From: Mytilus edulis
Lineage: Eukaryota > Mollusca > Bivalvia > Mytilida > Mytilidae
Length of the DNA stretch: 64,000 nt
Direction of reading: 5' to 3'
Assembly: GCF_963676685.1 (NCBI RefSeq)
Contig: NC_092344.1
Coordinates: 49,312,830 to 49,376,829 of the forward strand
The notes under the pieces are model-generated. The model saw only the letters and a list, made by a program, of their open reading frames with translations, was not told the origin of the DNA and did not search any database. Made by a program: the position numbers and the translations under genes. This document shows, piece after piece, positions 34,719 through 48,069 of this stretch. The first letter of the stretch is position 1, and each line of letters begins with the position of its first letter.

Positions 34719-35496
34719 ATAGAACTAACTTTGAATATTAATTTGGTTTTATTTGGTATTTTAACAAAAACAGATAAAAATGACATAAGAAACTAAATAC
34801 TTCTGTTAAAAAATTCTACATCTATAGAAGCAAGTTATCTATAGAACAAACCAATATAATAGCACTTAAAAATTAATTAAAGGAAAACTTATTAATAGAA
34901 AAAAATATTTTCTATAAAAATAAATTACTCAGTAGGGCAGAAAACTGCTGGAACCCCTGGACTCCTTTACAATCATAAAAACAAAAAACAAATAGACTCC
35001 ACATATAATGTATATATATTTCATATCCAAACAGTCTCTGTCTTAAAATCATTATCTGCAATGTATCAAACTAAAACAGCTGTGTCTATTAAATATATTA
35101 TATATTTCTTCTTTTTAGTGTATATGAATATTATGCATTCAAATGTGTGTAACTTATTATGTTCATGCGCAAATAAGAAAAAAAGAAATTTAATATAAAA
35201 AATAATATATATATATATATTTTTTCAAAACCTGTGCATTTGTTATACAGATTATTATGTTTTAAAATCTTAATGGTAAACTTCTTTCTTTTTGAAATTA
35301 CTGAGCAGACATAGTATAATTTTTTTTCTTCTTCAAATATTGGAAATTGAATGTATAATACTAACAATTACTAACAACTGTATAAATATGTTATTTACTA
35401 ATGTTAACGAGGCCGGGATAAGGTACCGGTACTTGATGTTTTAAACTAACAAATGTACAGATTTCAATAAAATATGATAAATTAAATTAAAAAATA
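34474..35496 (+). mobile_element. 5'-truncated LINE insertion with 15-bp target duplication
   Basis: ATGATTGATACATTT occurs at 34459-34473 and again at 35497-35511, a perfect 15-bp target duplication. Between them is the 3' end of a non-LTR element. The frame WKNILVLPFYITNKSKLQWF continues to RIINRILGTNELL, CSFGCRGVETIEHIFWTCPY and WEDLNSWI, which match the zinc-binding-like region after LINE RT domains. After that the frame decays. The 3' end is A-rich. Confidence 0.88.
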
Positions 35497-35984
35497 ATGA
35501 TTGATACATTTAAGGCTGGCTGATTAGTCTGCCAATTAATGTATGAATGAACGTTACAGTAACTTTTTCTTACTTATAGAATGATACCAAGAAAATAAGG
35601 TTCGTATTCAATTTTTGCATGAAAGTATTGTATTGACAACGATTAGCTTGTTTTCTTTGTAGTCCATTTAAGTTGTACAATTTTTTTTTAATCATCTTAT
35701 TCATGAGTGGCCATTCGTGTCATTTGCGCGATGGGATTTTAACACGTTCTTTCTTCATTTTATCGCGTAAGTGTCCAAAACTATTACGTAACATTTTATA
35801 ACTTGAATTTATCAAACTAAAAATATTTGTTTTAAATTTCTTTCAGTTGGTAAATTTTTAGATACATTTCAAATGTTACAGGAAATATCGATTTCAATAT
35901 TGATCAAGATGTCTTAGAGCGAACGTTGACGTACATGTAAAAAGAGGAAGAATATACCATGCTTCCAAGATAAATTTATTAATT

Positions 35985-38765
35985 TTATTAAATAATAATC
36001 TGTTGTTTAATAAAAAAAAAAACAATACACATGCAGAAACTACAGTTACTGTGTTTTTTCAAAACTTTTTGCTACGATTATGTAAATGACGTGCTTGTTA
36101 TACATGTTAGCTGATTTATTACTTACAAACCACAAAGGAGAAATTACATGCCATAAGTGTATCGGTTTAACTTTTTAAACTATTTCTTAGTTGAGGTTCA
36201 TGAACTCTATCCATCTAACGTTGTGCACGATGTTCCTACAACACGACGTTACACTAAAAATGCGGCGTCAAAGAGGGTTTTTGACTTTGATTAATTTTTG
36301 CAAGTTTTATTCGTTTTTTTTATATGTTGTTGGTTGATTCTGGTTCTGTTCTTTTTGTGATATCATTTTATCATAAATTACCTCAAGTTGTGGAAATCGA
36401 TTTAATAATGTTTACCTTTTAAGTTATTTCACCTAAAAATGCAGCGCTTACTGTCGCAAGTAATGTAGGAAGGAAAAGTTGGACGGAAGTACATGTATAC
36501 GGTTTCCATAAATAATGTGCAAAACTTTTATCATAAGACGTTTAACTTTCATGGTGCATATCATCTGTTATTGTAAAATTTTTATATCTTAATTCAACCC
36601 CAATAAAAATATATCAGACACTCTGCAAGTAAATCGAAACATTTCTAACCTTGATTAATTTGAATACAATTGTATTTTCCTTGGCACATAATTTGTCGAA
36701 ATACACCGCTTCAATTTCTTGAATCTTGGCTTGTGAATTATTTTCCAAGTCTTCTAAAGTTGCTTGCTTAAATTGTTTAACTTCTGATATACATTTTAAA
36801 ATATAATAGTTAATCTACTGCTGAATTGTCCGTAAAAACGGCTAATATAATCCCGGGTTTTATTAATTTAATGAAACGGTTTTCATCGCTGTTTTGGGTT
36901 GTCTTTCAATTACCTCAATTTCATGCACAAGTTGATATTGACGAAAAGTTCCGGCTTCGCTAGTACATATAGTACAGGAATTACTTTCAGTTATAACATG
37001 AATAGCAGGACAAAATGCGAAGTAAAACATTACGTGGACTTGTATTAAGTCTTTTAATATAATTGGTGAATGCACCTTACTGAAGTGACGACTTTAAATG
37101 ATCTATTTCGTAGTCCTTCCGCAACATAAAATAAAATTCGCGTTTTACATTTAGAGGATTGTCTTGGTGTTTCCAATTTGTCTTTGCAAAAGTTGAACGA
37201 AGTTCATGTAACGAGATTTAATTTCCCTTTTCACGATTCTTTTAAATAAATCGATAAAAGCTATAAACGATCAATAAAAATTGCAAAATTTAACCTGTGT
37301 CGAATCTATGTCCCGGCCGGAGTCTATACATGTAGCAACATGCACTATTCTTTTTTTTCGGCAGCCATCAACATCTTTTTCCAAATTTCACCAAACGATT
37401 TGTTTTAGTTATCATGAACATTTAATTGAAACTTTGGGACATGTAACGTCGGAAAATAGCGTTTTTCGGATTTTTAGACGTTTTTAGACGTTTGGACAAA
37501 ATGGCTACCGTTTTGTAATGTGTTGAAAAAATGTATTCCTTTAAGACCCAAATATGTAGTTAATAAGAAAATAATTTTGGCATTTTGTACTCTTCGTGTA
37601 TCTAACTTTTGTTTTGATCAATTATAAATAACTTATTGAAATATCAGTTAAAAAATACGCGTTAACTGCTTTGAAAAATGAAATATCAACTTGGACAAAA
37701 TGGCTACCGCTTGAAAAACGACTGTGTAGAGAAGATTTTGTAAAATCTGCAATATTTAAGCTCACGAACAATGAGGCAAATATTTGTACTTTTGGTAGAT
37801 GTTATTATTGTCTTACTCTTTTTATTCGTTTTCCGCTATATCTACTTATAAAATTCACTTTCAGTCGTTAAGTTACCGAAAAACGTCGTTGGACATTTTT
37901 CTTATTCCAGCTTAATATGCGGCCACCGAGTCAAATGAAATTTGGCAAAATAACGGCTTTAACGCCACAAAGAACCGACACATGCCGTTGTTCCTGCAAA
38001 GTTTCCGGAATATCAGAGAATAAGAAATATGATCACTATACATAAGAGTCCAAACAGTTTTTCATAAATGTAACGTTGGACATCCGTTTTTTTCACATAG
38101 CTTTGTTATTTTAATCCTCAAATATACTAGATATTACTTAGTATATGATCAAGAGCAATAAAAACATAATTTAAAACATATATTGAATTTGTTTTAATAG
38201 TGGTTCGTGTTTGCTAACATTTTTATTTTGTTTTGCAGAGGAAATTTCGAAGATTGTGTTACAAATCCTAAGGGTTGTAGGAACAGCGTGCGTAACGTTT
38301 CTATGTTTCAACGTTTTACCAATTTGAAAGCTATTGAAAAGTTTATATTTTTAGGATCCCATCTGATTCATTTATAAAATTGATTCATAGTGTATAACAC
38401 TAAACTATACAACATAAAAACTATTTCGTTCTTAGAGGCTTTTCATTTCCTCTTTATCTGAGGGTTTTTAAATTTATAGAAATATCTTATTTAAAATATA
38501 GTCAGTTTTCAAACGACAGATATTTTTGTAGAAATACAAGTGAAATTTGGTGAAAATATACAAACAAAGATCTCCCTCTATGAAATTTGACATTGACAAG
38601 AATAACAATCTTACAAAATACCTAAATATATTATAAAGTTTCAACATTCAATGCCCTCTCACTATCTGATAGTTTCTCAAAAATTGTTATCAGATAGTTG
38701 TTCCATGCTGACAAGGAAACTATGTCCATGATATGCAGAGGGACTTTTAATTTGACACTAGTGGA
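35985..38765 (+). repeat. Segmental duplicate, first copy (contains the TIR insertion)
   Basis: 35985-36213 matches 51945-52147, and 38300-38765 matches 52148-52625, in the same order and orientation. Shared landmarks include CATGCCATAAGTGT, TAGTTGAGGT and GAAATACAAGTGAAATTTG. The middle 2083 bp are missing from the second copy. Confidence 0.75.
36217..38299. mobile_element. 2083-bp TIR element without transposase
   Basis: 26-bp terminal inverted repeats lie at 36217-36242 and 38274-38299; they start AACGTT and share GTTCCTACAAC, with 23 of 26 bases matching. TCT is present on both sides (36214-36216 and 38300-38302) and once at the unoccupied site (52148-52150). No long frame is inside; two copies of TTGGACAAAATGGCTACCG lie near 37494 and 37691. 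Non-autonomous DNA transposon; a 3-bp duplication is compatible with PIF/Harbinger-like elements but is not proof. Confidence 0.85.
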
Positions 38766-39750
38766 AAATGTCCAGCGAGAGCCATTTAAAATAGATACCA
38801 AAGATAATTATTAATTAAACTGAAGAAAAAAACATAACAGTAACGACGTTGCTTCACAAGAGGTCCATTGGAACCCAACTTTTAAAAAATGGACAGTATT
38901 TTTGAATATTAAACAATTAAAAAATAAGTAATTCAGTATAATGCCTATCTTTTACCGAAAGACAAGCTTACTTACAACCTTCAATACATTTTTTTTAAAT
39001 GGATGAAAATTCACCTCTATAATGCGAGACACTGATTATGTTATTCGAATTCAAAATAATATTATACGATTGTTTTGCGACACATTTTCAGATTCTGACA
39101 AAAAGAATATTGTCTGATAATTTTTAAACCTACCAGACAAAACACAACAATATATCTACTATGTTTATATGTAGATCTTTTTAAGACTTTTATATGTAAC
39201 AGTTATATAAATTTTAAACATGAATTTTGAATATTTAGTTTGTATGCTGTTAATAAAGTTTTAAAAATTGCTAAAATTATAAATATTTAAGATAATGTCA
39301 TTTTTTGGATATAATAAAAGAAACGACAACGTTTATGTTATCACATATACCATTGAAGAATTGCTACTACTAGTATCAGGAATATTGTTTTTAATATAGT
39401 ATTGGTTTAAATTCCAGTAAATTCTGTGACCACGAAAGAGCAGAAGATCGTTAAAGTAACATAATGAATTATACTCCTTGATTATCATGCTTGTTTAAAT
39501 AGATAACGACAAAATTTTCTTCAAGGGTATGGACTATTACATGAAATATTATTTTTGTGAATAAAGGCTGTTATGTAAAACAATTATATTATATTTATGA
39601 AATAGAAATTTGAAAAAGCAGTGCCAATTCTGTGTTTATATTGCTCTATCTCTTTTTATTCAACATTTTTCAGAAAATAATTTACTCACTCGTTTTAAGG
39701 TCCATACTCAAATCGCCAATTTTTGTTGCATTTTTTTATTCGTTTTTCAG
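38766..39750. other. Upstream region of the family gene at 39756
   Basis: No other gene. It should contain the promoter and non-coding first exon. TATATAAA at 39204 and a GT at 39242 match the spacing seen for the other two genes but the sequence similarity is weak. Confidence 0.35.
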
Positions 39751-39755
39751 GAATA

Positions 39756-41131
39756 ATGGAGGGAAAGGCTGTTGTGATATTTTTAGGATTTTTTTCATGT
39801 GTTTTTGCAGGTATGCATCCCTCTTTGTTTCATATGCAAACTACATTTGATAATTGTGATAATAATTTATTCAAAATAAAGTAATTTAGCAGTTATACTT
39901 CTAAAGAAAACAAAACCCAAAACAACACACAAACTGATACGCATTTTTACGTACGAACAAACCCTAGAACACTATTCCTTCATTAACTTCGAGAGGTTTT
40001 CTATTGAACAAATTGCCAAACGCCGTATTCCAACTTCTTACTCTTTGTAAAGTGGTGAAGTCCATCCAAAGACTTAATTTGCTTTACTTATATGTGTTTT
40101 ATGAAATATTCCATACGTAGATACAATACTGCTTCACAATAACGCACACAAAGCTACTAGTATACGATTTTCATGCTCTCTACAATGTTTCTAAACATAA
40201 TTCGGGTACGCCCCATGATGAAATCACAGTTGGTTCATGAAATTCTTTGTATTTTTGATTAAAAGCGTTATAACAACCATGATAATATAAGATATATGAA
40301 ATTTTATAATTTCAATTACTGTTAATACTGACAGAAGTGTTTAACGATCTTTCGTCGTTTCATCTGTCTTTTTTTGTTACTTCTCTTATTCTATAAGACG
40401 TATCTAAACCTTTAGCAGGCATTTTGAAACCATAATTCACCTGGACTCTATGAAATTAGTATAGCGACAATAAAAAACAGCAACATATAATATTAAAATC
40501 AAATAATTTCAATTCACATAGAAAAAATAACAGGGATAAAATTATTGAAAAGCAGTCTTATCTCACTTATAAACGTTATTTCATATTTCATCATTTATAA
40601 TTTTCAAAATTTATTATTACAGCAAGTTATCCAGTCACGAAAAAATGTGATAATGAATGTTCGAGTCGTTTAGATTGTGGAAGAGGATACTATTGCCAAA
40701 CTATAGGATGTAATAGAAGGTGCACATCTCTAAATTTACCAATTGACAATGCTCATATTGACCAAGTAGTCTCACAAGACACATTCTCATTGAAATGCGA
40801 ACTAAGATGTAGACAACAAGGAAGGGTAGGTTGTAGACGACTTTGTCAACAAAATGGAGATCAGTTTTTAGTAGACCAAAGATTCCCTGGTGATTCCTTG
40901 GACCATTCCTTTCAAGGGTCCTCAGTAGACCGTACCTTTCCTGGGGCTTCATTAGGCAGTATTCGTTCAGGCAGTCTTGTTGATCGTATCAGGTCAATCG
41001 GTTCAGTTGTTTCAACTCATCATAAAGGGTGCGTAAACATGTGCATTTCTAGGAATCAATGCAACTTCAACGAGGATTGTGTCAGCAGAAATGGATGCAA
41101 TGTATGTGTTCGCGTCAGTTCATATGCGTAG
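39756..41131 (+). CDS. Secreted cysteine-rich protein with WAP-like N-terminus and 6 nonapeptide repeats
   Basis: Two coding exons are visible, 39756-39810 and 40623-41131, joined by a GT...AG phase-1 intron. They give 187 codons plus TAG. Residues 1-18 (MEGKAVVIFLGFFSCVFA) form a signal peptide, so the product is probably secreted. Residues 27-52 hold six cysteines spaced C-x3-C-x5-C-x5-C-x4-C-x3-C, WAP-like but lacking two canonical cysteines. Residues 77-93 are C-x3-C-x7-C-x3-C. Residues 101-154 are exactly six nine-residue units (for example SVDRTFPGA). Residues 155-180 are C-x3-C-x5-C-x5-C-x5-C-x2-C. The start is supported by the same signal exon in two other genes here. The acceptor at 39750 lies five bases before the ATG, so an upstream non-coding exon is expected; I could not place it firmly (a weak TATATAAA is at 39204). 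An AATAAA lies at 41210. The family is not one I recognise; a defence peptide, protease inhibitor or matrix/byssal protein are all possible. Confidence 0.85.
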
Positions 41132-41209
41132 TGGGACAAATAGACACAGACTACAAAGTGCAATACCATTCTAAAATACATTAATGTATCTTCTTTTTTA
41201 TAATTTTAT

Positions 41210-41215
41210 AATAAA
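41210..41215 (+). terminator. Polyadenylation signal of the gene at 39756
   Basis: AATAAA occurs 79 bases after the TAG stop, in AT-rich sequence. It is the first canonical signal downstream. Confidence 0.5.
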
Positions 41216-43430
41216 AAATTAAAAGATGTAGAGCTTTATTTCATCTTTTTTTCTGTAGAAACCAACGCAACTTTAATACATGAAATGATGATTTTTTTTT
41301 ATGATTTGCTGGAACAAAAAAGAACTTAAATGGACTATGGGAGTTTTTATAGCTGTCACAATAACAAAATGAGGTATTTTGTCAACTCGAAAACTACACC
41401 AACGAGATTATTAGGAAAAACTTAAATTATTTCGTTTCATGTAAATCAAAATCTAAAAAAGGAATATATTTTATATACTGAATACATTTGAAAAATGGAT
41501 TTTGAGATAGTTAAACACAAATGTTAAAGCTATTTTATTGACAAGCTTCGAAATGCTATTGTTTTTATTGTTTTCAGTTGGTAGAAAACACTTGTGATCT
41601 TAAATATCCTTATGTCGTTTCAAGTTTTGAGGTTAAATGGTACCAATACATACAACAACTGGACAAATATCTTGTTAAAAAAAACCCATATAATTTGCAC
41701 AAAGTAGAAAAGAATATTTAAAGAAATATTTATATTTAAACCATTATAGATTGGACTTTGAGACCATCATTTAACCTCAGTCATCTATCTTTCGCAATCT
41801 TCATACATGTATTGTGAAAAGTAAAATTACAAAAACAACGAATTCCAAAGGAAAAGTCTTTATAAAATATCAACATTTAAAGCTCAGACACATCTTAAGA
41901 ATATAAAACAACTGTCATATTCTTTACTTGAAACTGACGTTTTCTTATGTAGCATATGGTGGCTCACACCTGGTTTTATTGGTGGTTTAATCTTCAACTT
42001 ATGACGTATGAAAAAAGCATAGAATTCCAATATAATGACATGATAGATATAGGAAGATGTGGTGTGAGTGCCAATGAGACAACTCTCAATCCAAATATAA
42101 AAGTTAACCATTATAGGTCGATGTACGGCCTTCAACACGAAGCCTTAGCTCACACCGAACAACAAGCTATGAAGGGCCCCAAAATTACTAGTGTAAAATC
42201 ATTTAAACGGGAAAACTAACGGTCTAATCTATATAAAAAACGAGAAACGAGAAAAACGTACAAATTACATAAACAAACGACAACTACTGTACATCAGATT
42301 CCTGACTTAGGACAGGTGCAAACATTTGCAGCAGGATTAAACGTTTAAATGAAGCTGTTATCAAAACAAAAAGACATGATAGGCAAACACGTCAAAAATT
42401 GGGGTACGTGAAATGCTGATGCTGTTCATTATCAGAGTCGATTAAAATTTTCTTTCAAAAGAACATTCTACTATTTTTAGACATTTTTTTTTCATTCATA
42501 CATTTGTTTATATTCGTCAAAAAAATGATTTAAAATATCCAAAAGAGTTTTAGTTCTCTTTTCATTTCAATAAATACAAGTTTAAAAAGGTATAGCATAT
42601 TCAAATATTAAATTGAGATTTCATAACTCTGCATGCATAATGCAATTCAGCTTGACATCTTCTGATATACTTATTTTTAACCTTTTTGTCTAGACCAAAT
42701 CACTACTAGTACTAAACATTAAGATTCAGCACCAATATTTTTTAACATGTAATTCCATTCCCGTACTTGATATTTCATGCTTAATACTAAAATATATGAT
42801 AAAAGAGATGATTTTTCATTTTCTATAGTTAATTAACTATTTTTAGATGGTGACGTTCCCTTGTCAACATCTTACGGTGTTTATATATCTCAACTTGTAC
42901 GATTCGTTTGTGTATGTAACAATGTTTTAGATTTTAAATAGAGAAATTTATGTATAACTGAAAAATAATTAAACCAGGGTTTTCGATATCACAAACTAGT
43001 CAAAACATTTACTAAATTTTATCATCGGTATAACGACATCATTCGTTAATATAGTTCAACATGCAGACTTCTTATACGTTCAGGTATTTCACATTAACTA
43101 TTTTATGGAAATATTTTTTATAAAGCACATCAATGCCAGTATTCACCTCAGAAGCTACATTTTTGTAACAAAACCTTTAGATAGACTTATTAAGAAGGGA
43201 TATAGTTACGGTACTGTTGTCAGGTCATTAAAGATTGCATATTTTGGCGTAAATATTGATTCACTTTTTATCGGAATTAAAGACATTTATCTAAAAACCA
43301 GTTGTTGGCATTATACGGTTTATGTTCGTCTCATATATGTTATGATGGTATGATACTAAACCCCTAACGGGAAGGATTGTGCCTGATATTCATATGATGA
43401 AGACATAATCGTTCAAGCAGTTTAACTGAA
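41216..43430. other. Intergenic DNA with repeat copies
   Basis: 41880-42000 is a half copy of the foldback element at 7.1 kb (CATATGGTGGCTCACACCTGG). 42050-42330 is an R2 copy (AAGATGTGGTGTGAGTGCCAA, AACTATAGGTCGATGTACGG-like). Otherwise no gene seen. Confidence 0.5.
42050..42330 (+). repeat. R2 repeat copy
   Basis: AAGATGTGGTGTGAGTGCCA, GAGACAACTCTCAATCC, CGGCCTTCAACACGAAGCC, AACTAACGGTCTAATCTA and TTCCTGACTTAGGACAGG are in R2 order. Confidence 0.65.
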
Positions 43431-43715
43431 GTCTGAAGCTGGCATGTCAGTTAACTGCTAGTAGTTTGTTGTTATTTATGTATTATTGTATTTATATTTT
43501 TACATTTAGTTTCCTGTGTACAATTTGGAGTTTAGTATGACGTTTATTATCACTGAACTAGTATACATATTTTTAGGGGCCAGCTGAAGGACGCCTCCAG
43601 GTGCGGGAATTTCTTGCTGCATTGAAGACCTGTTGGTGACCTTCTGCTGTTGTCTGTTCTATGGTCGGGTTGTGTTCTCTTTGACACATTCCCCATTTCC
43701 ATTCTCAATTTTAGT
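43430..43715 (+). repeat. R1 repeat copy (most complete)
   Basis: From GAAGCTGGCATGTCAGTTAA through ACTAGTATACATATTTTTAG to CAGCTGAAGGACGCCTCCAG and TTGACACATTCCCCATTTCC. It shows what the repeat split by the LTR element at 3049 looked like. Confidence 0.7.
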
Positions 43716-43794
43716 ATATATAAATATACTAAATAAAGAAATGATTTGGAAAATACCTTGATTATATAAAAAGTCATGAGAATTCCGAATGCAG

Positions 43795-43985
43795 TTAGAT
43801 TCTATCCGGGCATTCTGGTTCTAAACCTTGTTTCCATCTGGGTTTTGTGGTTCTGCACCTTGATTCTATCCGGGTTCGTTGGTTCGAAACCACGGTAACT
43901 GGTTCAACATACGGGTTGTTTGGTTATAGCAACCCAATTCTTGGTTCCATCTGGGTTCTATTCTAGATCATTCTAATGTTCCCGT
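43795..43985 (+). repeat. Degenerate tandem array of GATTCTATCCGGGTTCTTTGGTT-type units
   Basis: Variants of TCTATCCGGGTT and TTCCATCTGGGTT recur at about 20- and 40-bp spacing, alternating with GGTTCTA/GGTTCGA. Confidence 0.6.
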
Positions 43986-44499
43986 TGAACTTGGAGAAGA
44001 TAACCGCTATTATCCGAATAAAAAGATAAAGTAGGTCAAAAACTTTAAAATTGTTTTATAACATTAAACATTTCAGCATCGACGGAAAAGGAAGCTGTAA
44101 GGTATTTATCTTCTCATTTTAATTATTTTGGAAATTATTAAGGAAACTAGGTAAAAATAAAGCATCGTATATATTTTTTAAATAAACTGAAATATACTGT
44201 ATATCAAACATCCTTTTATTTAAATCAGTCGTTCTTCTCATTTTGATTTAAGTTTGCAAGCTTTAATTAGTTGAAAACTAAGCTATAAAATATTACAAAA
44301 ATATATATGTACAATGATTTGTCAAATTTGACACTCCTGAAGGGCATGTATACATGTATAATCATTCGGCCCAAAATAAATAAATCAAAATTAAGATTAA
44401 ATATTTGTATAATAAAATTGTGTGTGTGTTAATGACAGTGCTAGTGGGATAGGTATCACGAGCACAAGGGTCAGAACTTCTGTGTTGGCGCCATAATGA

Positions 44500-45420
44500 A
44501 GGGCCATAAAGTGTAACTCTAGTCCGTCCGTCCCGTACGTCCCAAAAATGTGTTCCGTTCTCCTAACTTTAGTTTGCCTCAACCAAATACTACAAAACTT
44601 ATACACAATATAAAAAAGAAGATGTGACATGAGGGCCAATTAGAACTCTCTACAAGAGAACAAATGACACAGAAATTAACAACTATAGGTCACCGTACGG
44701 CCTTCAGGAATCAGCAAAGCCATAATGCATAGTCAGCTATAAAAGGCACCGAAATGACAACGCAAAACAATTCACACGAGAAAACTAACGGCCTAATTTA
44801 TGTACAAAAAATTAAGGAAAAACAAATATTTAACACATAAACAAACGACAACTACTGAATTACAGGCTCCTGACTTGGGACGGGCACATACATACAAAAT
44901 AAGGCGGGGTTAAACATGTTAGCGCGATCCTCACTCTGCACCTAACCTTGGACATTGTTTATTACCACAAAATAAAATTTGAAATTTGGTAGCGTCACTT
45001 TTACCGTCCATGAGTTATCATGCCCCTTTATAAACATAGAAAATGCTGAATATTTTGTTTCCGTTCTCTTAAATACGTTTGCCTCAATCAAATGTTATAA
45101 ACCTCATTTGCAATGCTTATTACCCCAGAACACAGATCTATCAAGTCCAACATTAGGTGGCATCACTTTTACTGTTCATGAGTTATTAGATGTAAGAAGA
45201 TGTGGTACGAGTACCATTGATATAAATATCAACACGGAACCTTTACATTTGTAGATAGGTAAAATGCTAAATCTGTTGTTTTCGTTCTCTAACTTTATTT
45301 TGCCTCAACCAAATGTTATGAAACTTATACACATTGAAAACTCATTGTCACAAAACGGTCAAAACTACGTGAATCCTGCATCTATATGTGGAAGTTTTAC
45401 AAGCGGGGGCATCTGTGGGC
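44500..45420 (+). repeat. Composite repeat with three diverged units and an R2 copy
   Basis: CGTTCTCCTAACTTTAGTTT, CGTTCTCTTAAATACGTTTG and CGTTCTCTAACTTTATTTTG, each followed by GCCTCAAYCAAATRYTA and ACTTATACACA-like sequence, start near 44555, 45062 and 45284. An R2 copy (44620-44950) is inserted after the first. Confidence 0.6.
44620..44950 (+). repeat. R2 repeat copy
   Basis: AGAAGATGTGACATGAGGGCC to GGTTAAACATGTTAGCGCGA, with all R2 segments in order. Confidence 0.65.
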
Positions 45421-46500
45421 TATAAACATTTTCTACATTTATTTAAATAAACAGCTTTTTTAATTCCATTAAATTCTACTTCTAGTAGAAGTAGCTTGCA
45501 TATTTGTTTCAGGATCTCGGTGCAGTTTGGTAACAGACAGTGATATTTCAAGTTACATGTGACCAGCATAACTAAGTCTTTCACTAGATTTAGCTCTCTG
45601 TCAAAGTGTACTTTAAAGGTTCTTTGCGCTGAGTTCAGTTTATTGATATGCGTATATCTTCTGTGTGCTTTTTTAAGATGTAAAAACAGACTATCCATAT
45701 CTACATGTCAACGAAATGAAATGTATGGTAAAATGATTGAAACATTTTGCATTATCTATCACAACTGGCAGCACATGGTACTACTGAAGCAATAAAGGTT
45801 CTCTCTAATTTTTCACGGAAATTTAAGGATTAAGTTTCGTTTGGACCTAACATTCTTAAAAATTGAGAATTGAAATGTGGAATGTGTAAAAGAGACAGTA
45901 ACATGACAAAAAGAGCAGAAAGCAGTCGAAGGCCACCAATGGGCCTTCAACAAAGCGAGAAAGTCCCTCACCTTATGGCGGGCTTCATATGGCCCCTAAA
46001 CAAAATGTGTACGAGTTCAAACTCCAAAACATAAAAATAAACTTACGATTAAAAACACACAAGACTAACAAAAACCAGAGACTCTTGACTTGGATCCGGA
46101 ACAGGTCCACAAATGCAGCTGGGTTAAACATGTGTTATCTGCTTTTTGGTCGGGTTGTTGTCTCTTTAACATATTCCCCATTTCCATTCTCAATTTTATT
46201 TGTGATATATCAACCCCAAATAACAATGATTATAAAAAAAGATGTGGTATGATTGCCAATGAGACAAAAATGACTATAAACAAGGAGATGTGACATGAGT
46301 GCCGATGAAACAACCCTCCACAAGAGACCAAATGACACAGAAATTAACAATTATAGGCCTTTAACAATGTGCAAAGCCCATACCGCATAGTCAGCTATAA
46401 AACGCCCAGAAATGACAATGTAAAACAATTCAAACGAGAAAAGTAACGGCCTAATTTATGTACAAAAAATGAACGAAAAACAAATATTTAACACATAAAT
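45421..46500 (+). repeat. Repeat-rich interval (R1 and R2 fragments)
   Basis: 46135-46200 holds the R1 end (TTTTTGGTCGGGTTGTTGTC, CATATTCCCCATTTCC). 46225-46500 holds R2 in two overlapping pieces (AAGATGTGGTATGATTGCCA, then GATGTGACATGAGTGCCGAT). The frames at 45420-45795 are not recognised. Confidence 0.55.
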
Positions 46501-48069
46501 TATGCACATATAACAAGGGACTACCAGCAGTTACTGACATGCGAGCTCCAGGTCTCAATTAAAGTGATTGAAAGAGTATGTCTTCGTCACATGAAAATGC
46601 AGCACAATCCCCACTCCAAATTCAAGATGGGTAACACCACTAGACACAGTGTAAAATAAAACTATGGGATATACATGAACAAGGCTTTTTCTCATAAAAT
46701 GTCTAGCATATTTAAACACATTGTATCTGGGATGATCCTACATGAGTTTTTGCTATTTTGAATACCACGCTTGTTCTACAACGGTGGAGATTAAAGCCAT
46801 ACTAGAAACATTCAGCTTCTCAAAATCTAGATCGCAAAATAAAATAAAAATTGTGCGCCTAGATATTCATCTTCTTATTTTATGTTCGGGTGTGTTCTGT
46901 ATCCAAAAAGAAACATTGTCACAAAAGTGCATTAGTAGTTCACCTTGGCTATATTTGAAAAAACCTTTCCGAAAATGGTTTCTCAATGCTCAAGTTCAGC
47001 TTGGTAATTTATTTGGCATATTACCATTTTGATTTGAGTAATTTGAAGACTAAAAGCGCGTGAGAAGAACAAAATTATAAGCATGGTGTCTAATAAGGTA
47101 TTTTTTTTTTACAATGCAATCCTTTTGGAAATCCATAGAAATACACAAAAGAATTGTAGCTTTTCCAAATCTTAAACATTACGTTTAACAGCTGCTGAAA
47201 TTTTCCTTGATAATTTAAAAGTTGAAAAAGACAGAATCTGTTCTTCATTAACTCTCTTTTAATAAGAATCATTAAATGAATAATCATTGACAACATGGAC
47301 AAACTTGCATATAATTATTTTGATTATTTTCATGTCTAAAAACAAACATAGTAAAAATGATGGCCCTGAGATTAAAAATCTGTTTCTGGTTTATTCTTTG
47401 ATGAACTATTTAGATTTAACCTGGTTATTTGAGGAAACAAATTGTTGAACAATCAAATAAGTTAATTTGGAGATCACCTTAAAATTGTTGACTTTCATAA
47501 ATCTTGAACATATATGAAATCATTCATACAAGATCCATTTTCATATATTTAAAACACTTACTGTTCTATCGATGAACCTATAGATAGTAACGGGAATGAA
47601 TAAGGTGCAATTATCATTGTAAAGTACATTTTTTAACAAATTTAGTGAACTATTTATGATGGACTTTTATGTAGAAACCTCTTCACATTTCACACGCATT
47701 GTATATGCCGTTCAATCAGCGCCATAGATACTAAAACATTTTGCACATTTTTCTTCGATAATCTATTTCTCTCTCGATTCAGAGTTAACAAATGGTTAAT
47801 AAATTTTAATTAAGATTAAAAACACAAATAACAAGACATAAAACCTGTCAAAAAATAATTCAGCATGACTCTTGACCATAAAAATGGAAACGGCTTTAAT
47901 ATGCCTTTTTTAACTATATAATGTCAAAAAGGAACATTTTAACCGAATTTCTAATTATTAAAGATGTAATTTCTTTACTTTTATGAAGTTTGACAAATAG
48001 AAACAAACAAACCATTCAGAGAAGTCACAAATTAACAGAATCTACCTTAACGGATTTAATTCATATTCA
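46501..48069. other. Intergenic AT-rich DNA
   Basis: A 96-codon plus-strand frame at 46742-47032 (MSFCYFEYHACSTTVEIKAI...) is unrecognised and unsupported. No other structure noted. Confidence 0.35.
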
